The notes under the pieces: model-generated
Seen by the model: the letters and a program-made list of their open reading frames with translations, nothing else
Told to the model about the DNA's origin: nothing
Database searches by the model: none
Made by a program: the position numbers and the translations under genes
Origin: Hyphococcus sp.
GTDB taxonomy: Bacteria; Pseudomonadota; Alphaproteobacteria; Caulobacterales; Parvularculaceae
NCBI GenBank assembly: GCA_021604585.1
Contig: BQJG01000057.1
Location: 1 to 20,886, forward strand
DNA length: 20,886 bases
Reading direction: 5' to 3'
In this document: piece by piece, positions 14,058-20,886 of the stretch
How the letters are laid out: every line of letters starts with the position of its first letter
Position numbering within the stretch: position 1 is the stretch's first letter

Positions 14058-14342
14058 TTAGGCGTTAGGCCGGGCGCGGTGCGTGGAAAGATATTCGCGC
14101 GCAAGACGCTGTGCTTCCGCGATTTCTTCCGCCGTCATCTCATTGGCGAGTTCAGCACGATAAGCCCGCGCCTCAAGATTTCCCTGCATCGCTGCGAGGT
14201 TGAACCATTTATGAGCAATGATGAGATCAAAGCCGCCTTCATCACCACCTGTCGAAGCCGCAAGCCCCAGACGATACATTTCCATATCGCTCAATAACTG
14301 TTCGGCCGTCTCCAGCGTTTCCACACCCAGTGCGATTGTCAT
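14058..14342 (-). CDS. Small Sel1-repeat-like protein
   Basis: A 94-residue cytoplasmic protein with one Sel1-like helical unit: YRLGLAASTGG, then AHKWFNLAAMQGNLEARAYR, then MTAEEIAEAQRLAREYL. The W-F-N-x-A-A-x-x-G-x-x-x-A pattern is the Sel1/TPR-like core, and the alphaproteobacterial small Sel1 proteins share the MTxEEIAEAQRLAREW-type tail. Such helix pairs usually mediate protein-protein contacts; no partner is suggested by the neighbours. ATG 14342 is chosen over 14402 because AAGGGG lies 7 bases upstream and the extra 20 residues are Arg-rich and not family-like. A 9-base inverted repeat lies 45 bases upstream of the start. Confidence 0.72.
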   Translation of the reverse strand: MTIALGVETLETAEQLLSDMEMYRLGLAASTGGDEGGFDLIIAHKWFNLAAMQGNLEARAYRAELANEMTAEEIAEAQRLAREYLSTHRARPNA

Positions 14343-14386
14343 TTTGTAGCCCCTTGCAATTCGAGCCGCCCGCAACCGATGCGAAC

Positions 14387-14437
14387 GGATTAACCATGGC
14401 AAGGATGGGTGCCTTGAAGCTAAAATCCGGTTAATCC
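14387..14437. repeat. 9-base inverted repeat upstream of the Sel1-like gene
   Basis: GGATTAACC (14387-14395) and GGTTAATCC (14429-14437) are perfect inverted copies 33 bases apart. Each contains a TTAACC half-site like half of a CtrA box; the first reads TTAACCAT. They might be paired operator half-sites for the leftward Sel1-like gene. No terminator-like T-tract follows. Confidence 0.45.
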
Positions 14438-14498
14438 AGCATTATGGAAAAATTTACGGCTTAAAAAGGATTTGTTAATTCTTCAAAATCGTCCGTGT

Positions 14499-14539
14499 AA
14501 AAACAAAACCCCGCCAGAGCGATCGACTCTGACGGGGTT
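14499..14539 (-). terminator. Intrinsic terminator of the DUF6491 gene pair
   Basis: AACCCCG-c-CAGAG (14507-14519) pairs with CTCTG-a-CGGGGTT (14527-14539): 12 pairs with one C-A mismatch and a 7-base loop. On the - strand it is followed by TTGTTTTT. It begins 26 bases after the stop of the second DUF6491 gene, so it ends that operon. Confidence 0.85.
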
Positions 14540-14564
14540 ATAAGGCGGTTTGAGCCTAAAAGCG

Positions 14565-14966
14565 TTATTGCGCCTGATCGATTTCCGACAGTTCTTCAAA
14601 TTCGCCGAGACTGCACGAGCCGCGCATGGTGCCAAAAGAATCGATCACCTGGATGATGTCGCCCTGACACATGCCGGAACCCGCAGCTCTGTGAACGTAG
14701 CGTCCCTCGCGTGCAAGCCCGGAACAGCGCCCGCTCATCTCATTGAGATAAGTCTTGCCGGACGCCTTCACCAGCATGGTGAAGTCATCAAGAATATCGG
14801 TGTCGCGAATGCTGCGCAGCATCAGGCAGGAAACGGAGTCGCCGGTTTTTTCGTATTTCGACAACTCTTCCTGCGCCTTGTCAGCCTTGGAGCTCGCCTC
14901 GCTGGCGCTGAGGGCGCCGGCTGCAAGAACGCCGGCAGTGATCGCGAGAGTTCGAGTGAAACGCAT
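14565..14966 (-). CDS. Secreted DUF6491 family protein, second copy
   Basis: A 133-residue exported protein of unknown function. Signal peptide at about 1-25 (TRTLAITAGVLAAGALSASEA). The mature part has four cysteines at 47, 81, 100 and 118 in the order SCL, RCSG, MCQGD, GSCSLGEFE, with an intervening ILDDFTMLVKASGKTYLNEM. This pattern fits the DUF6491 family and suggests two disulfide bonds in the periplasm. It is clearly paralogous to the gene just upstream (15008-15415), sharing TG-x4-SCL, LVxAxG, YLNE, RCSG, GSCxLGxFE. ATG 14966 has AAGGA upstream; 41 bases separate the two genes. An intrinsic terminator follows. Neither partner nor ligand is known. Confidence 0.82.
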   Translation of the reverse strand: MRFTRTLAITAGVLAAGALSASEASSKADKAQEELSKYEKTGDSVSCLMLRSIRDTDILDDFTMLVKASGKTYLNEMSGRCSGLAREGRYVHRAAGSGMCQGDIIQVIDSFGTMRGSCSLGEFEELSEIDQAQ

Positions 14967-15007
14967 GTGAACGTCCTTATGGAAATCTAAATCGCTTGAG
15001 CTGAAGA

Positions 15008-15415
15008 TTACTCGGCCGGCGCCTTCTCCAGTTTTTCAAAGGAGCCAAGGCCGCAAGAACCGACGGTCATGCCGCTGGAATTGTCGACGATGGTGATGAT
15101 CTGGTTACGGCAAAGCTGGCTGCCAGACATGGTGTATTGCAGTCTGTTGTTGCCGCGGGCTGCGCCGCTGCACCGGTTGGAGACTTCATTTAGATAATAA
15201 TCACCGCCATTTGCGCGCACCAAAAAACGCCAATCGTCCAGCGCGTTGATCGAACGGATTTGCGTCGTGCTGAGGCAGGATGTGGTCTCACCGGTGGATT
15301 CAAATCCAGCCAGTTTCGCCGCAACCTTGTCAGACATTTCATTCTTTGCTTGCGCGGAAACGGCGCCAAGAACGCCGACGGCTGCGCAAAATGCGAATGC
15401 AAGTTTGCCCTTCAT
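15008..15415 (-). CDS. Secreted DUF6491 family protein, first copy
   Basis: A 135-residue exported protein. Signal peptide at about 1-23 (MKGKLAFAFCAAVGVLGAVSAQA), then a mature domain with cysteines at 47, 82, 102 and 121. Motifs SCLSTTQIRSINALDDWRF, YYLNEVSNRCSGAARG, LCRNQIITIVD and GSCGLGSFEKLE match DUF6491, a family of small secreted proteobacterial proteins with no assigned function. The ribosome binding site AAGGAGG is near-perfect, so strong expression is likely. It leads a two-gene operon with its paralogue. Upstream 36 bases lies an odd palindrome with 7-base arms, and further up a TATAGT -10-like hexamer. Confidence 0.83.
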   Translation of the reverse strand: MKGKLAFAFCAAVGVLGAVSAQAKNEMSDKVAAKLAGFESTGETTSCLSTTQIRSINALDDWRFLVRANGGDYYLNEVSNRCSGAARGNNRLQYTMSGSQLCRNQIITIVDNSSGMTVGSCGLGSFEKLEKAPAE

Positions 15416-15450
15416 AGCTTATCCTCCTTGTGGCCCCCGCCCGAGATATC

Positions 15451-15482
15451 GACGCCGTCGGCGTCAACTGACCGGAACTATA
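15451..15482 (-). promoter_or_regulatory. Possible promoter -10 and palindrome upstream of the DUF6491 operon
   Basis: On the - strand a TATAGT hexamer (15482-15477) is followed by GACGCCG-A-CGGCGTC, a palindrome with perfect 7-base arms around one central base (15451-15465). The palindrome would lie at the transcript start or act as an operator. No good -35 is present at the usual distance, so the promoter call is weak. Confidence 0.3.
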
Positions 15483-15534
15483 CGCTTTTTTCCGTCCTCG
15501 CGGGGGGGCTCCAGCATCAATTTCGCGCGAGGCG

Positions 15535-16584
15535 TTACGAAGCAAGCTGGTATCCAGGCGTCGATTTGGCGATTTCAATCTCTTCCGCGCTCATCTCCGC
15601 CTCAATATCGGCGAAAAGCGGCGTCGACAGATAGCGTTCGCCCGTATCCGGCAGCATGGCGAGAATGGTCGCTCCCTTCGGCGCCGATTTGGCGATTTCA
15701 ATGGCGCCGGCAAAAGTCGCCCCCGCCGAAATGCCCGTAAAAATGCCTTCCTTTTTCGCCAGCGCTTGCGACCACTTAATGCCTTCAGCGGGCGGCGTCT
15801 TGATCACTTTATGGATGACGCCAGCATCGACCGCTTCAGATGTAATCTTCGGTATGAAGTCCGGCGACCATCCCTGGATCGGATGCGGCGTCCAGGCGGG
15901 GTGCGACGCAGCCGGACTGCCGTCAGCGTTGCGCGATTGCGAAGCGCCGCTCGAAAGCATCGCTGCGTCGGGAGGCTCGCAAACGATGATCTTGGTGTCC
16001 GGGCTTTCCTTTTTCAAAACCCGCGAAACGCCCGTGAGCGTTCCGCCCGTGCCAAACCCCGTCACCCAGTAATCAAGCTTCTCGCCTTTGAAGGCTTCCA
16101 TAATTTCACGGCCCGTCGTGCGTTCATGCATGTCAGGATTGGCTTCATTCTCAAACTGCCGGGTCAGGAACCAGCCGTTTTTGGCGGCCAGCTCTTTTGC
16201 TTTCTCGACCATGCCAGTGCCTTTTTCTTTCGCCGGGGTGAGCACGACCTTGGCGCCGAGAAAACGCATCAGTTTGCGGCGCTCCACCGAAAAGCTTTCC
16301 GCCATGGTGACGACCAGCGGATAGCCCTTCGCGGCGCAAACCATGGCGAGGCCGATGCCAGTATTGCCGCTCGTTGCTTCAACAACCGTTTGACCCGGTT
16401 TCAAATCGCCGGATTTTTCCGCCGCTTCGATAACGCCAAGCGCGAGGCGATCTTTCACCGAACCGAGCGGGTTAAACGCTTCAAATTTCACGTACATGTT
16501 CACGCCGTCCGGCGCGAGGCGGTTGATGCGGATCACCGGCGTGTTGCCGATGGTGCCGAGAATGCTGTCGAATTTTTTCGTCAT
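15535..16584 (-). CDS. cysK: Cysteine synthase A (O-acetylserine sulfhydrylase)
   Basis: Pyridoxal-phosphate enzyme (fold type II) that makes cysteine from O-acetylserine and sulfide; 349 residues, cytoplasmic. K44 in FNPLGSVKDR binds PLP; TSGNTG at 71-76 binds the substrate carboxylate; GTGGT at 178-182 cups the PLP phosphate; GISAGATFAG near residue 285 is typical. Compared with the roughly 320-residue E. coli enzyme it has an insertion at about 211-235 (SSGASQSRNADGSPAASH) before PHPIQGW, seen in a subgroup of proteobacterial CysK proteins, plus a slightly longer C-terminus. ATG 16584 has an excellent AGGAG 7 bases upstream. It stands apart from its neighbours by 119 and 145 bases, so it is probably its own transcription unit. 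Confidence 0.95.
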   Translation of the reverse strand: MTKKFDSILGTIGNTPVIRINRLAPDGVNMYVKFEAFNPLGSVKDRLALGVIEAAEKSGDLKPGQTVVEATSGNTGIGLAMVCAAKGYPLVVTMAESFSVERRKLMRFLGAKVVLTPAKEKGTGMVEKAKELAAKNGWFLTRQFENEANPDMHERTTGREIMEAFKGEKLDYWVTGFGTGGTLTGVSRVLKKESPDTKIIVCEPPDAAMLSSGASQSRNADGSPAASHPAWTPHPIQGWSPDFIPKITSEAVDAGVIHKVIKTPPAEGIKWSQALAKKEGIFTGISAGATFAGAIEIAKSAPKGATILAMLPDTGERYLSTPLFADIEAEMSAEEIEIAKSTPGYQLAS

Positions 16585-16729
16585 GGGTTTCTCCTTTTGC
16601 GAAGCGCGACTTAAGCGGTCATCGCAGCCTGTTCAGTGACGACAATCACACCCGCGTGCAAGATACAGGGCAGGCGCCCACAACGTCCAGCCACAAGACT
16701 TCACACCTTTGATGACAGGCAACGGGCGC

Positions 16730-18139
16730 CTATTCGCCGCCGGCCAGCGCCTTCAAGACGGCATCCCAGTGATCAAGGCCGCCATAGAAAGCATCCACTG
16801 ACAAGCGCTCGTTCAACCCGTGTGCAAACATGTCGCTAGGCTTGCTCCATGCCCCGGAGATCGCGACTGTGTCATACCCCTTGGTGCGGTAATGCATGCC
16901 GTCCGTGCCGCCTGATTCCATATAGGGAATGATCGGCGCATCCACGCCGCGCGCCACGAGCGACGCTTTGATCGCATCTAACACATCAGGGCGAAGTTTC
17001 GATTCTGGGCTTTCCGTCACGTCGGTCATTAGTTTGAACTGAACATCATCATTGCCGACGACTTTCATGAGCGCCTCTTTGGTCGCTGCGGCGCCATTGC
17101 CGGGGAAGATACGGCAATTGACCGTCGCTGTCGCCGATTGCGGCAGCGCATTTTCCGCATGCCCGCCGCGCAGCATGGTCGCGATGCACGTTGTGCCGGT
17201 CGTGCCGACCGTTTCGGGATTGGCGCGCAGAATTTTGATCGCCTTCTTGTTTTTAGGGTTTTCTGAGAACGCGATCATCGCCTCGCCCAGCTCGCCCGGC
17301 GTCACGGCGCCTGACGCCTTGAACGACGCTAGCGTCAGATCGGAATACTGGACCGGAAATGAATAGGCTTCGATTTTTTTCAGCGCATCGGCGAGGTCAT
17401 AGATCGCATTGTCGGCGCGCGGGCGCGAGGAATGCCCGCCAGGATTGGTGACGGTCAACTCAAACGTCGCAAAGGTTTTTTCCGCGCCTTGCACGGCGTA
17501 ATACAACGGCGATCCGTCATCGGCCAATACGCCGCCGCCTGCATCCGTGTTGAGCACGAATTCGGGATCGATGTTCGCAGCGACATATTCCGCCTGCGCG
17601 CGCGTCGAGACCATGCCGGTTTCTTCGTCGCCGGAGAACACGATGACCAGATCGCGATTAGGTTTCCACCCTTGTTTTTTCAACCGGATAAAGGTCGCCG
17701 TGATGTTGGTGACGCCATATTTATTGTCGGTTGTGCCGCGCCCGAAGAAATAGCCGTCTTCCTCGGTCAGCGTGAATGGCGCGCGCTCCCAATCCTCAGC
17801 CAGCGCATCGACCACATCCATATGCCCGAGAATGACGATCGGTTTGTGCACCGGTTCGCCCTCAGCGCGATAAGTAACTATCAAGCCTTGGGTGTGCTCG
17901 CCGTCAGCGTCGTAATCTGTGACCTGAATATCGCTGTCCGCAAATCCCGCCGCTTTAAACTGGCTCACGAGATACGCGACCACTGCCGGGACTTGTTCCT
18001 GACCGCGCGCCGAGCGGATTGAGATCACCTTTTCATAGATGTCCCGCGTCATCTGTTCGTGTTCGGTGAGATCGCGCGCTTGCGCCGAGGTCGCGGCGAG
18101 AATGGCTGTTGAAGCAGCTAGAAATGCACGGAAAATCAT
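16730..18139 (-). CDS. Exported M20 family metallopeptidase
   Basis: A di-zinc peptidase or amidohydrolase of the M20/M25/M40 family, 469 residues, exported to the periplasm by the signal peptide MIFRAFLAASTAILAATSAQA. Metal and catalytic residues are visible: H106 and D108 in LGHMDVVD, bridging D138 in GRGTTDNKYG, catalytic E172 and ligand E173 in SGDEETG, D199 in NTDAGGG, and the late His in GGTDGMHYR. The dimerisation domain occupies the middle (from GGHSSRPRADNAIYDL). It probably trims peptides or amino-acid conjugates; the precise substrate is unknown. ATG 18139 is chosen over one at 18202 because it starts the signal peptide and has AGGGGG upstream. It lies 86 bases beyond the membrane-protein pair and reads the same way. 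Confidence 0.9.
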   Translation of the reverse strand: MIFRAFLAASTAILAATSAQARDLTEHEQMTRDIYEKVISIRSARGQEQVPAVVAYLVSQFKAAGFADSDIQVTDYDADGEHTQGLIVTYRAEGEPVHKPIVILGHMDVVDALAEDWERAPFTLTEEDGYFFGRGTTDNKYGVTNITATFIRLKKQGWKPNRDLVIVFSGDEETGMVSTRAQAEYVAANIDPEFVLNTDAGGGVLADDGSPLYYAVQGAEKTFATFELTVTNPGGHSSRPRADNAIYDLADALKKIEAYSFPVQYSDLTLASFKASGAVTPGELGEAMIAFSENPKNKKAIKILRANPETVGTTGTTCIATMLRGGHAENALPQSATATVNCRIFPGNGAAATKEALMKVVGNDDVQFKLMTDVTESPESKLRPDVLDAIKASLVARGVDAPIIPYMESGGTDGMHYRTKGYDTVAISGAWSKPSDMFAHGLNERLSVDAFYGGLDHWDAVLKALAGGE

Positions 18140-18225
18140 GGAGCCCCCTGATTGGCCGACTGGCCGGATTTGAACGAAACGCGACACTAACGAGTTTTGC
18201 AAAAATGTCAGGCTTGACGCACAGG

Positions 18226-18717
18226 TTACAGATTCATGAGATCGAAAGATGATTCGCCCGCATCCCCCAGCGAGTCCATATAGGCGACGAACGCCGGATC
18301 AAGCCCTTTTTTGCCAAATAGTTCCCATACATAGCGGCCGCCCGGACTGGACAGGACAGCGATCATATCCTTCCGGCAATTGTGCCACTGTGTATCGGGA
18401 AGCAACTTGTCCTGATGCAACTCATACATGGTGCTGTAGATCTGCATGAACTGCCCCAGGTGAACGATGAATTGCATTCGCTCATCATCGTCCAGATTAT
18501 CCGGATTCTCCCAGCCGCGCCGGAACATCGACGCAGTTGGCTTGTCGCCCGCAACCAGTGCATTGAACTGGCCCGACGCTTCGACCCAATGGAATCGCGC
18601 GGCGGCGCGCATTTGCACCGTATTCTGACGCACCTGCAGCGCGAGATAGAGTATGGTCGGCGCCACGAGAACGGCCGCGGCGATTTGCGAAACGAGATAA
18701 ACATCATTGAGCGTCAT
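18226..18717 (-). CDS. Single-span membrane protein of unknown function, copy 2
   Basis: A 163-residue protein with an N-terminal membrane span (about 9-28, SQIAAAVLVAPTILYLALQV) followed at once by QVRQN and a helical cytoplasmic or periplasmic domain: LDDDERMQFIVHLGQFMQIY, then WELFGKKGLDPAFVAYMDSL. I recognise the general form (membrane span, then [QE]VRQN, then helices) from uncharacterised marine proteobacterial proteins but know no function. It is related to the gene immediately upstream (18729-19271) in architecture and local motifs. ATG 18717 has AGGGGC upstream and is 11 bases after that gene's stop, so they form an operon, perhaps with gatB. Confidence 0.75.
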   Translation of the reverse strand: MTLNDVYLVSQIAAAVLVAPTILYLALQVRQNTVQMRAAARFHWVEASGQFNALVAGDKPTASMFRRGWENPDNLDDDERMQFIVHLGQFMQIYSTMYELHQDKLLPDTQWHNCRKDMIAVLSSPGGRYVWELFGKKGLDPAFVAYMDSLGDAGESSFDLMNL

Positions 18718-18728
18718 ATTCGCAGCCC

Positions 18729-19271
18729 CTAGTCGGCCGCAACATCGCCAGAAGCAATGCGGCTATTGTCGAGGCTTTTTGCAATGAAGTTTTCATCGAC
18801 CGCCGCAACGATCGGCGCCGCGATTTCCATCATGGGCGTGCCGGCCCAACCGTCCATTTGATTTGTCCACCAGTTCTTGGCGAAGGCACTGCCGAAATAA
18901 TATGGCGCCATGTTCTGAATGTGCTGCTTGACGCGGGAGCGCGATGCGAGTCCCACCGCCTCCATCTGAAACATGTTGTCCCATTGCAGCATGACCGCCA
19001 CCAGATGCGATTCAACCATTCTGATCTCGGCGTCGCTCAACTCTTCCGGCGCGCGAACAGATTTCGTCCACACCACAGCCGCCGCGGGCGATGACAGAGT
19101 CAACTCGATCACAGCCAACCGGTCGTTTTTCTCCGCCTCCATCGCCGCTCGCGTAAGCGTTGCGTTCTGGCGCACCTCGATGATCAGAATAATCAGGCCG
19201 AGCACGACGCCAATATTGGCGCCGAGCGTCAGCCAGCGATTGACGCGATCGAGTTTCATTTCGTTAGCCAT
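18729..19271 (-). CDS. Single-span membrane protein of unknown function, copy 1
   Basis: A 180-residue protein with one membrane span at about 13-34 (WLTLGANIGVVLGLIILIIE), then EVRQNATLTRAAMEAEKNDR and a helical domain with LSDAEIRMVESHLVAVMLQW and WWTNQMDGWAGTPMM. It aligns by pattern with the next gene: span, VRQN, RAA, an acidic LSDAE/LDDDE stretch and a following aromatic helix. No function is known. ATG 19271 is preferred over 19328 because GGGAGGGG lies just upstream and the longer form adds a Cys/Arg-rich stretch before the span. It follows gatB by 64 bases on the same strand. Confidence 0.77.
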   Translation of the reverse strand: MANEMKLDRVNRWLTLGANIGVVLGLIILIIEVRQNATLTRAAMEAEKNDRLAVIELTLSSPAAAVVWTKSVRAPEELSDAEIRMVESHLVAVMLQWDNMFQMEAVGLASRSRVKQHIQNMAPYYFGSAFAKNWWTNQMDGWAGTPMMEIAAPIVAAVDENFIAKSLDNSRIASGDVAAD

Positions 19272-19335
19272 GCCCCTCCCCCAGATTTCCGGCGCGCAAA
19301 CCGGCGAGACACGACATGCGCGTTTCAATCGGCGC

Positions 19336-20853
19336 TTATTCGACGCCGAGTTTCTTTTTCAAAATCTCGTTCACCGCCTGCGGATTGGCCTTGCCGCCGG
19401 TTTTTTGCATCACCTGGCCGACGAACCAGCCCATGGTTTTAGGCTTTTCCTTCACCTGCGCGACCTGATCCGGATTGGCGGCGATAATATCATCGACGAC
19501 TTTTTCGATGGCGCCGGTGTCGGTGACTTGCTTCAGGCCGCGCTTATCAACGATCTCCGCCGGTGAGCCGGTTTCTTCGCCCTCAAACATTAGTGCAAAA
19601 ACATCCTTGGCGATCTTGCCGGAGATGGTGCTGTCTTTGATGAGGCTGATCAGTTCGCCGAGACGCGCAGCGCTGACCGGGCTGTCGTCAATTTCTTTTC
19701 CTGCTTTATTCAGTGCGCCGAACAATTCGCCCGTCACCCAATTCGACGCAAGCTTGCCGTCGCCACATTTGGCCACTTCTTCAAAAAACGCCGCGCTTGT
19801 CTGATCCGCCGCCAGCACCGCCGCGTCATAGGGCGACAATCCGTAGTCAGCGACAAACCGGCGCTTTTTCGCGTCAGGCAATTCCGGCAGGCTCGCCTTG
19901 ATCTCGTCGACCCAGGCCTGATCGATTTCGAGCGGCAGCAGATCCGGATCCGGAAAATAACGGTAATCATGCGCGTCTTCTTTCGAGCGCATGGTCCGCG
20001 TCGTTCCGGACTTTACATCATACAAGCGCGTTTCCTGATCGATCGTCCCGCCGCCTTCCAGCACTTCGATCTGACGGCGTGCTTCATAGTCGATGACTTG
20101 CCGCACATAGCGCAGCGAGTTGACGTTCTTGGTTTCCGTGCGCGTGCCAAGATATTTAAAATCGCCGGTCTCGCGAAACTTGTCGTAATTGCCCGCCCGA
20201 CACACAGACACGTTGACGTCGGCGCGCATGGAGCCTTCCTCCATATTGCCGTCGCAGGTGCCGAGATAGCGGACGATGGAGCGCAGCTTGGAAAAATACG
20301 CTGCGCCCTCTTCCGCCGTGCGCATATCGGGCTTGGAAACGATCTCCATCAGCGCAACGCCAGAGCGGTTCAGATCAACATAAGATTCTTTCGGCGCGAG
20401 ATCGTGGATCGACTTGCCGGCGTCTTGCTCAAGATGCAGCCGTTCAATGCCGACCATGACCGTTTCACCGCCATCGAGTTCCACTTCGATTTCGCCCTCC
20501 CCGACCACCGGGTCTTTGTACTGGGAAATCTGATAGCCTTGCGGCAGGTCAGGATAGAAATAATTCTTGCGGTCAAAGCGTGACCACAGATTGATCTTGG
20601 CGTTGAGGCCCAAGCCCGTCCGCACCGCCTGCTCGACGCAATATTTGTTGATGACGGGCAGCATGCCGGGCATGGCCGCATCGACCAGCGAGACATTCTC
20701 GTTCGGGCCCGCGCCATATTCCGCCGACGCGCCGGAAAACAGCTTCGACTTCGATGAGACCTGCGCATGCACCTCAAGGCCGATCACGACCTCCCAGTCG
20801 CCAGTTGTCCCTTGCAGCAGTTTTCTCGGCTCCGCGCCCATGGTCGTCCTCAT
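19336..20853 (-). CDS. gatB: Asp-tRNA(Asn)/Glu-tRNA(Gln) amidotransferase subunit B
   Basis: GatB of the GatCAB complex, which with GatA and GatC amidates mischarged Glu-tRNA(Gln) or Asp-tRNA(Asn); GatB carries the kinase and transamidase site and binds the tRNA. The 505-residue product is full length. WEVVIGLEVHAQVSSKSKLF opens the cradle domain, then FDRKNYFYPDLPQGYQISQY, MEEGSMRADVNVS, and EDAHDYRYFPDPDLLPL; the helical and YqeY-like tail domains follow, ending NPQAVNEILKKKLGVE. ATG 20853 is taken, but ATG 20841 (MGAEPRKLLQ) is about as likely since AGGA precedes it. Only 33 bases upstream are visible; they may include the end of gatA. Two membrane-protein genes follow. Confidence 0.96.
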   Translation of the reverse strand: MRTTMGAEPRKLLQGTTGDWEVVIGLEVHAQVSSKSKLFSGASAEYGAGPNENVSLVDAAMPGMLPVINKYCVEQAVRTGLGLNAKINLWSRFDRKNYFYPDLPQGYQISQYKDPVVGEGEIEVELDGGETVMVGIERLHLEQDAGKSIHDLAPKESYVDLNRSGVALMEIVSKPDMRTAEEGAAYFSKLRSIVRYLGTCDGNMEEGSMRADVNVSVCRAGNYDKFRETGDFKYLGTRTETKNVNSLRYVRQVIDYEARRQIEVLEGGGTIDQETRLYDVKSGTTRTMRSKEDAHDYRYFPDPDLLPLEIDQAWVDEIKASLPELPDAKKRRFVADYGLSPYDAAVLAADQTSAAFFEEVAKCGDGKLASNWVTGELFGALNKAGKEIDDSPVSAARLGELISLIKDSTISGKIAKDVFALMFEGEETGSPAEIVDKRGLKQVTDTGAIEKVVDDIIAANPDQVAQVKEKPKTMGWFVGQVMQKTGGKANPQAVNEILKKKLGVE

Positions 20854-20886
20854 TCGATCTTCAAAGGTTTAGGCGGTTTTGCCCGC

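Noticed and set aside
16672..16731. Inverted repeat AGGCGCCC / GGGCGCCT at the 3' end of the M20 peptidase gene
   Set aside because: The 44-base loop and the lack of a T-tract make it a poor terminator, and one arm lies in the stop codon region; probably chance in GC-rich DNA.
18190..18215. Possible terminator after the membrane-protein pair (GTCA-AGCC-TGAC followed by ATTTTTG on the - strand)
   Set aside because: Only a four-base stem; too weak to call even though a T-run follows.
20869..20886. Possible last codons of gatA (reads Ala-Gly-Lys-Thr-Ala-stop on the - strand)
   Set aside because: Only 18 bases are visible; the context is suggestive, but five residues cannot identify a gene.
1..20886. 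tRNA genes, rRNA, CRISPR repeats, transposases, integrases, toxin-antitoxin or defence genes
   Set aside because: None was seen on either strand; the coding content is housekeeping plus envelope genes.

Overview
The window looks like the chromosome of an alphaproteobacterium, probably an aquatic, stalked- or Parvularcula/Hyphomonas-like lineage. The protein families suggest this: alphaproteobacterial PdhA, enolase, FtsB/DivIC, GatB, an exosortase A-EpsI fusion and DUF6491 proteins. So do a perfect CtrA-type box (TTAA-N7-TTAAC) and a dense cluster of GANTC (CcrM) sites in front of the septum gene. The base composition is moderately GC-rich and even throughout. I see no tRNA, rRNA, insertion sequence, integrase or CRISPR array, so this is mostly core genome. 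Genes are tightly packed and no gene-free gap exceeds about 260 bases.

Bases 1-8805 hold: acetyl-CoA synthetase (5' end cut off by the window edge); an exosortase A/EpsI fusion followed without a gap by an AsnB-type amidotransferase (+ strand); the opposing operon of a glycosyltransferase and a BcsL/CelD-like acetyltransferase (- strand), whose end overlaps the amidotransferase by 4 bases; and a monomeric sarcosine-oxidase-like flavoenzyme. The middle four genes form a compact XrtA-type locus for an extracellular polysaccharide with linked protein sorting. No PEP-CTERM substrate, chain-length protein or flippase lies in the window.

Bases 8796-12150 hold, all on the - strand, the conserved alphaproteobacterial run enolase - (GNAT acetyltransferase) - FtsB/DivIC - PdhA. 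The usual next gene, pdhB, is missing: pdhA instead runs into the convergent flavoenzyme gene with a 10-base overlap. Regulatory signals here are the CtrA/GANTC region before divIC and a hairpin covering the enolase ribosome binding site.

Bases 12203-16584 hold a Cys-patterned, Gly/His/Pro-rich lipoprotein, ribosomal protein L32 with a terminator, a small secreted protein, a Sel1-like small protein, a tandem pair of secreted four-cysteine DUF6491 proteins with their own terminator, and cysteine synthase. Bases 16730-20853 hold an M20 metallopeptidase with a signal peptide, two related single-membrane-span proteins of unknown function, and GatB of the Asp/Glu-tRNA amidotransferase, all on the - strand.

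Most genes are housekeeping. The parts most worth a second look are the cell-cycle-type promoter of divIC, the compact exosortase locus, the mirror-symmetric cysteine lipoprotein, the DUF6491 pair, the membrane-protein pair behind gatB, and two hairpins of matching geometry that cover ribosome binding sites.
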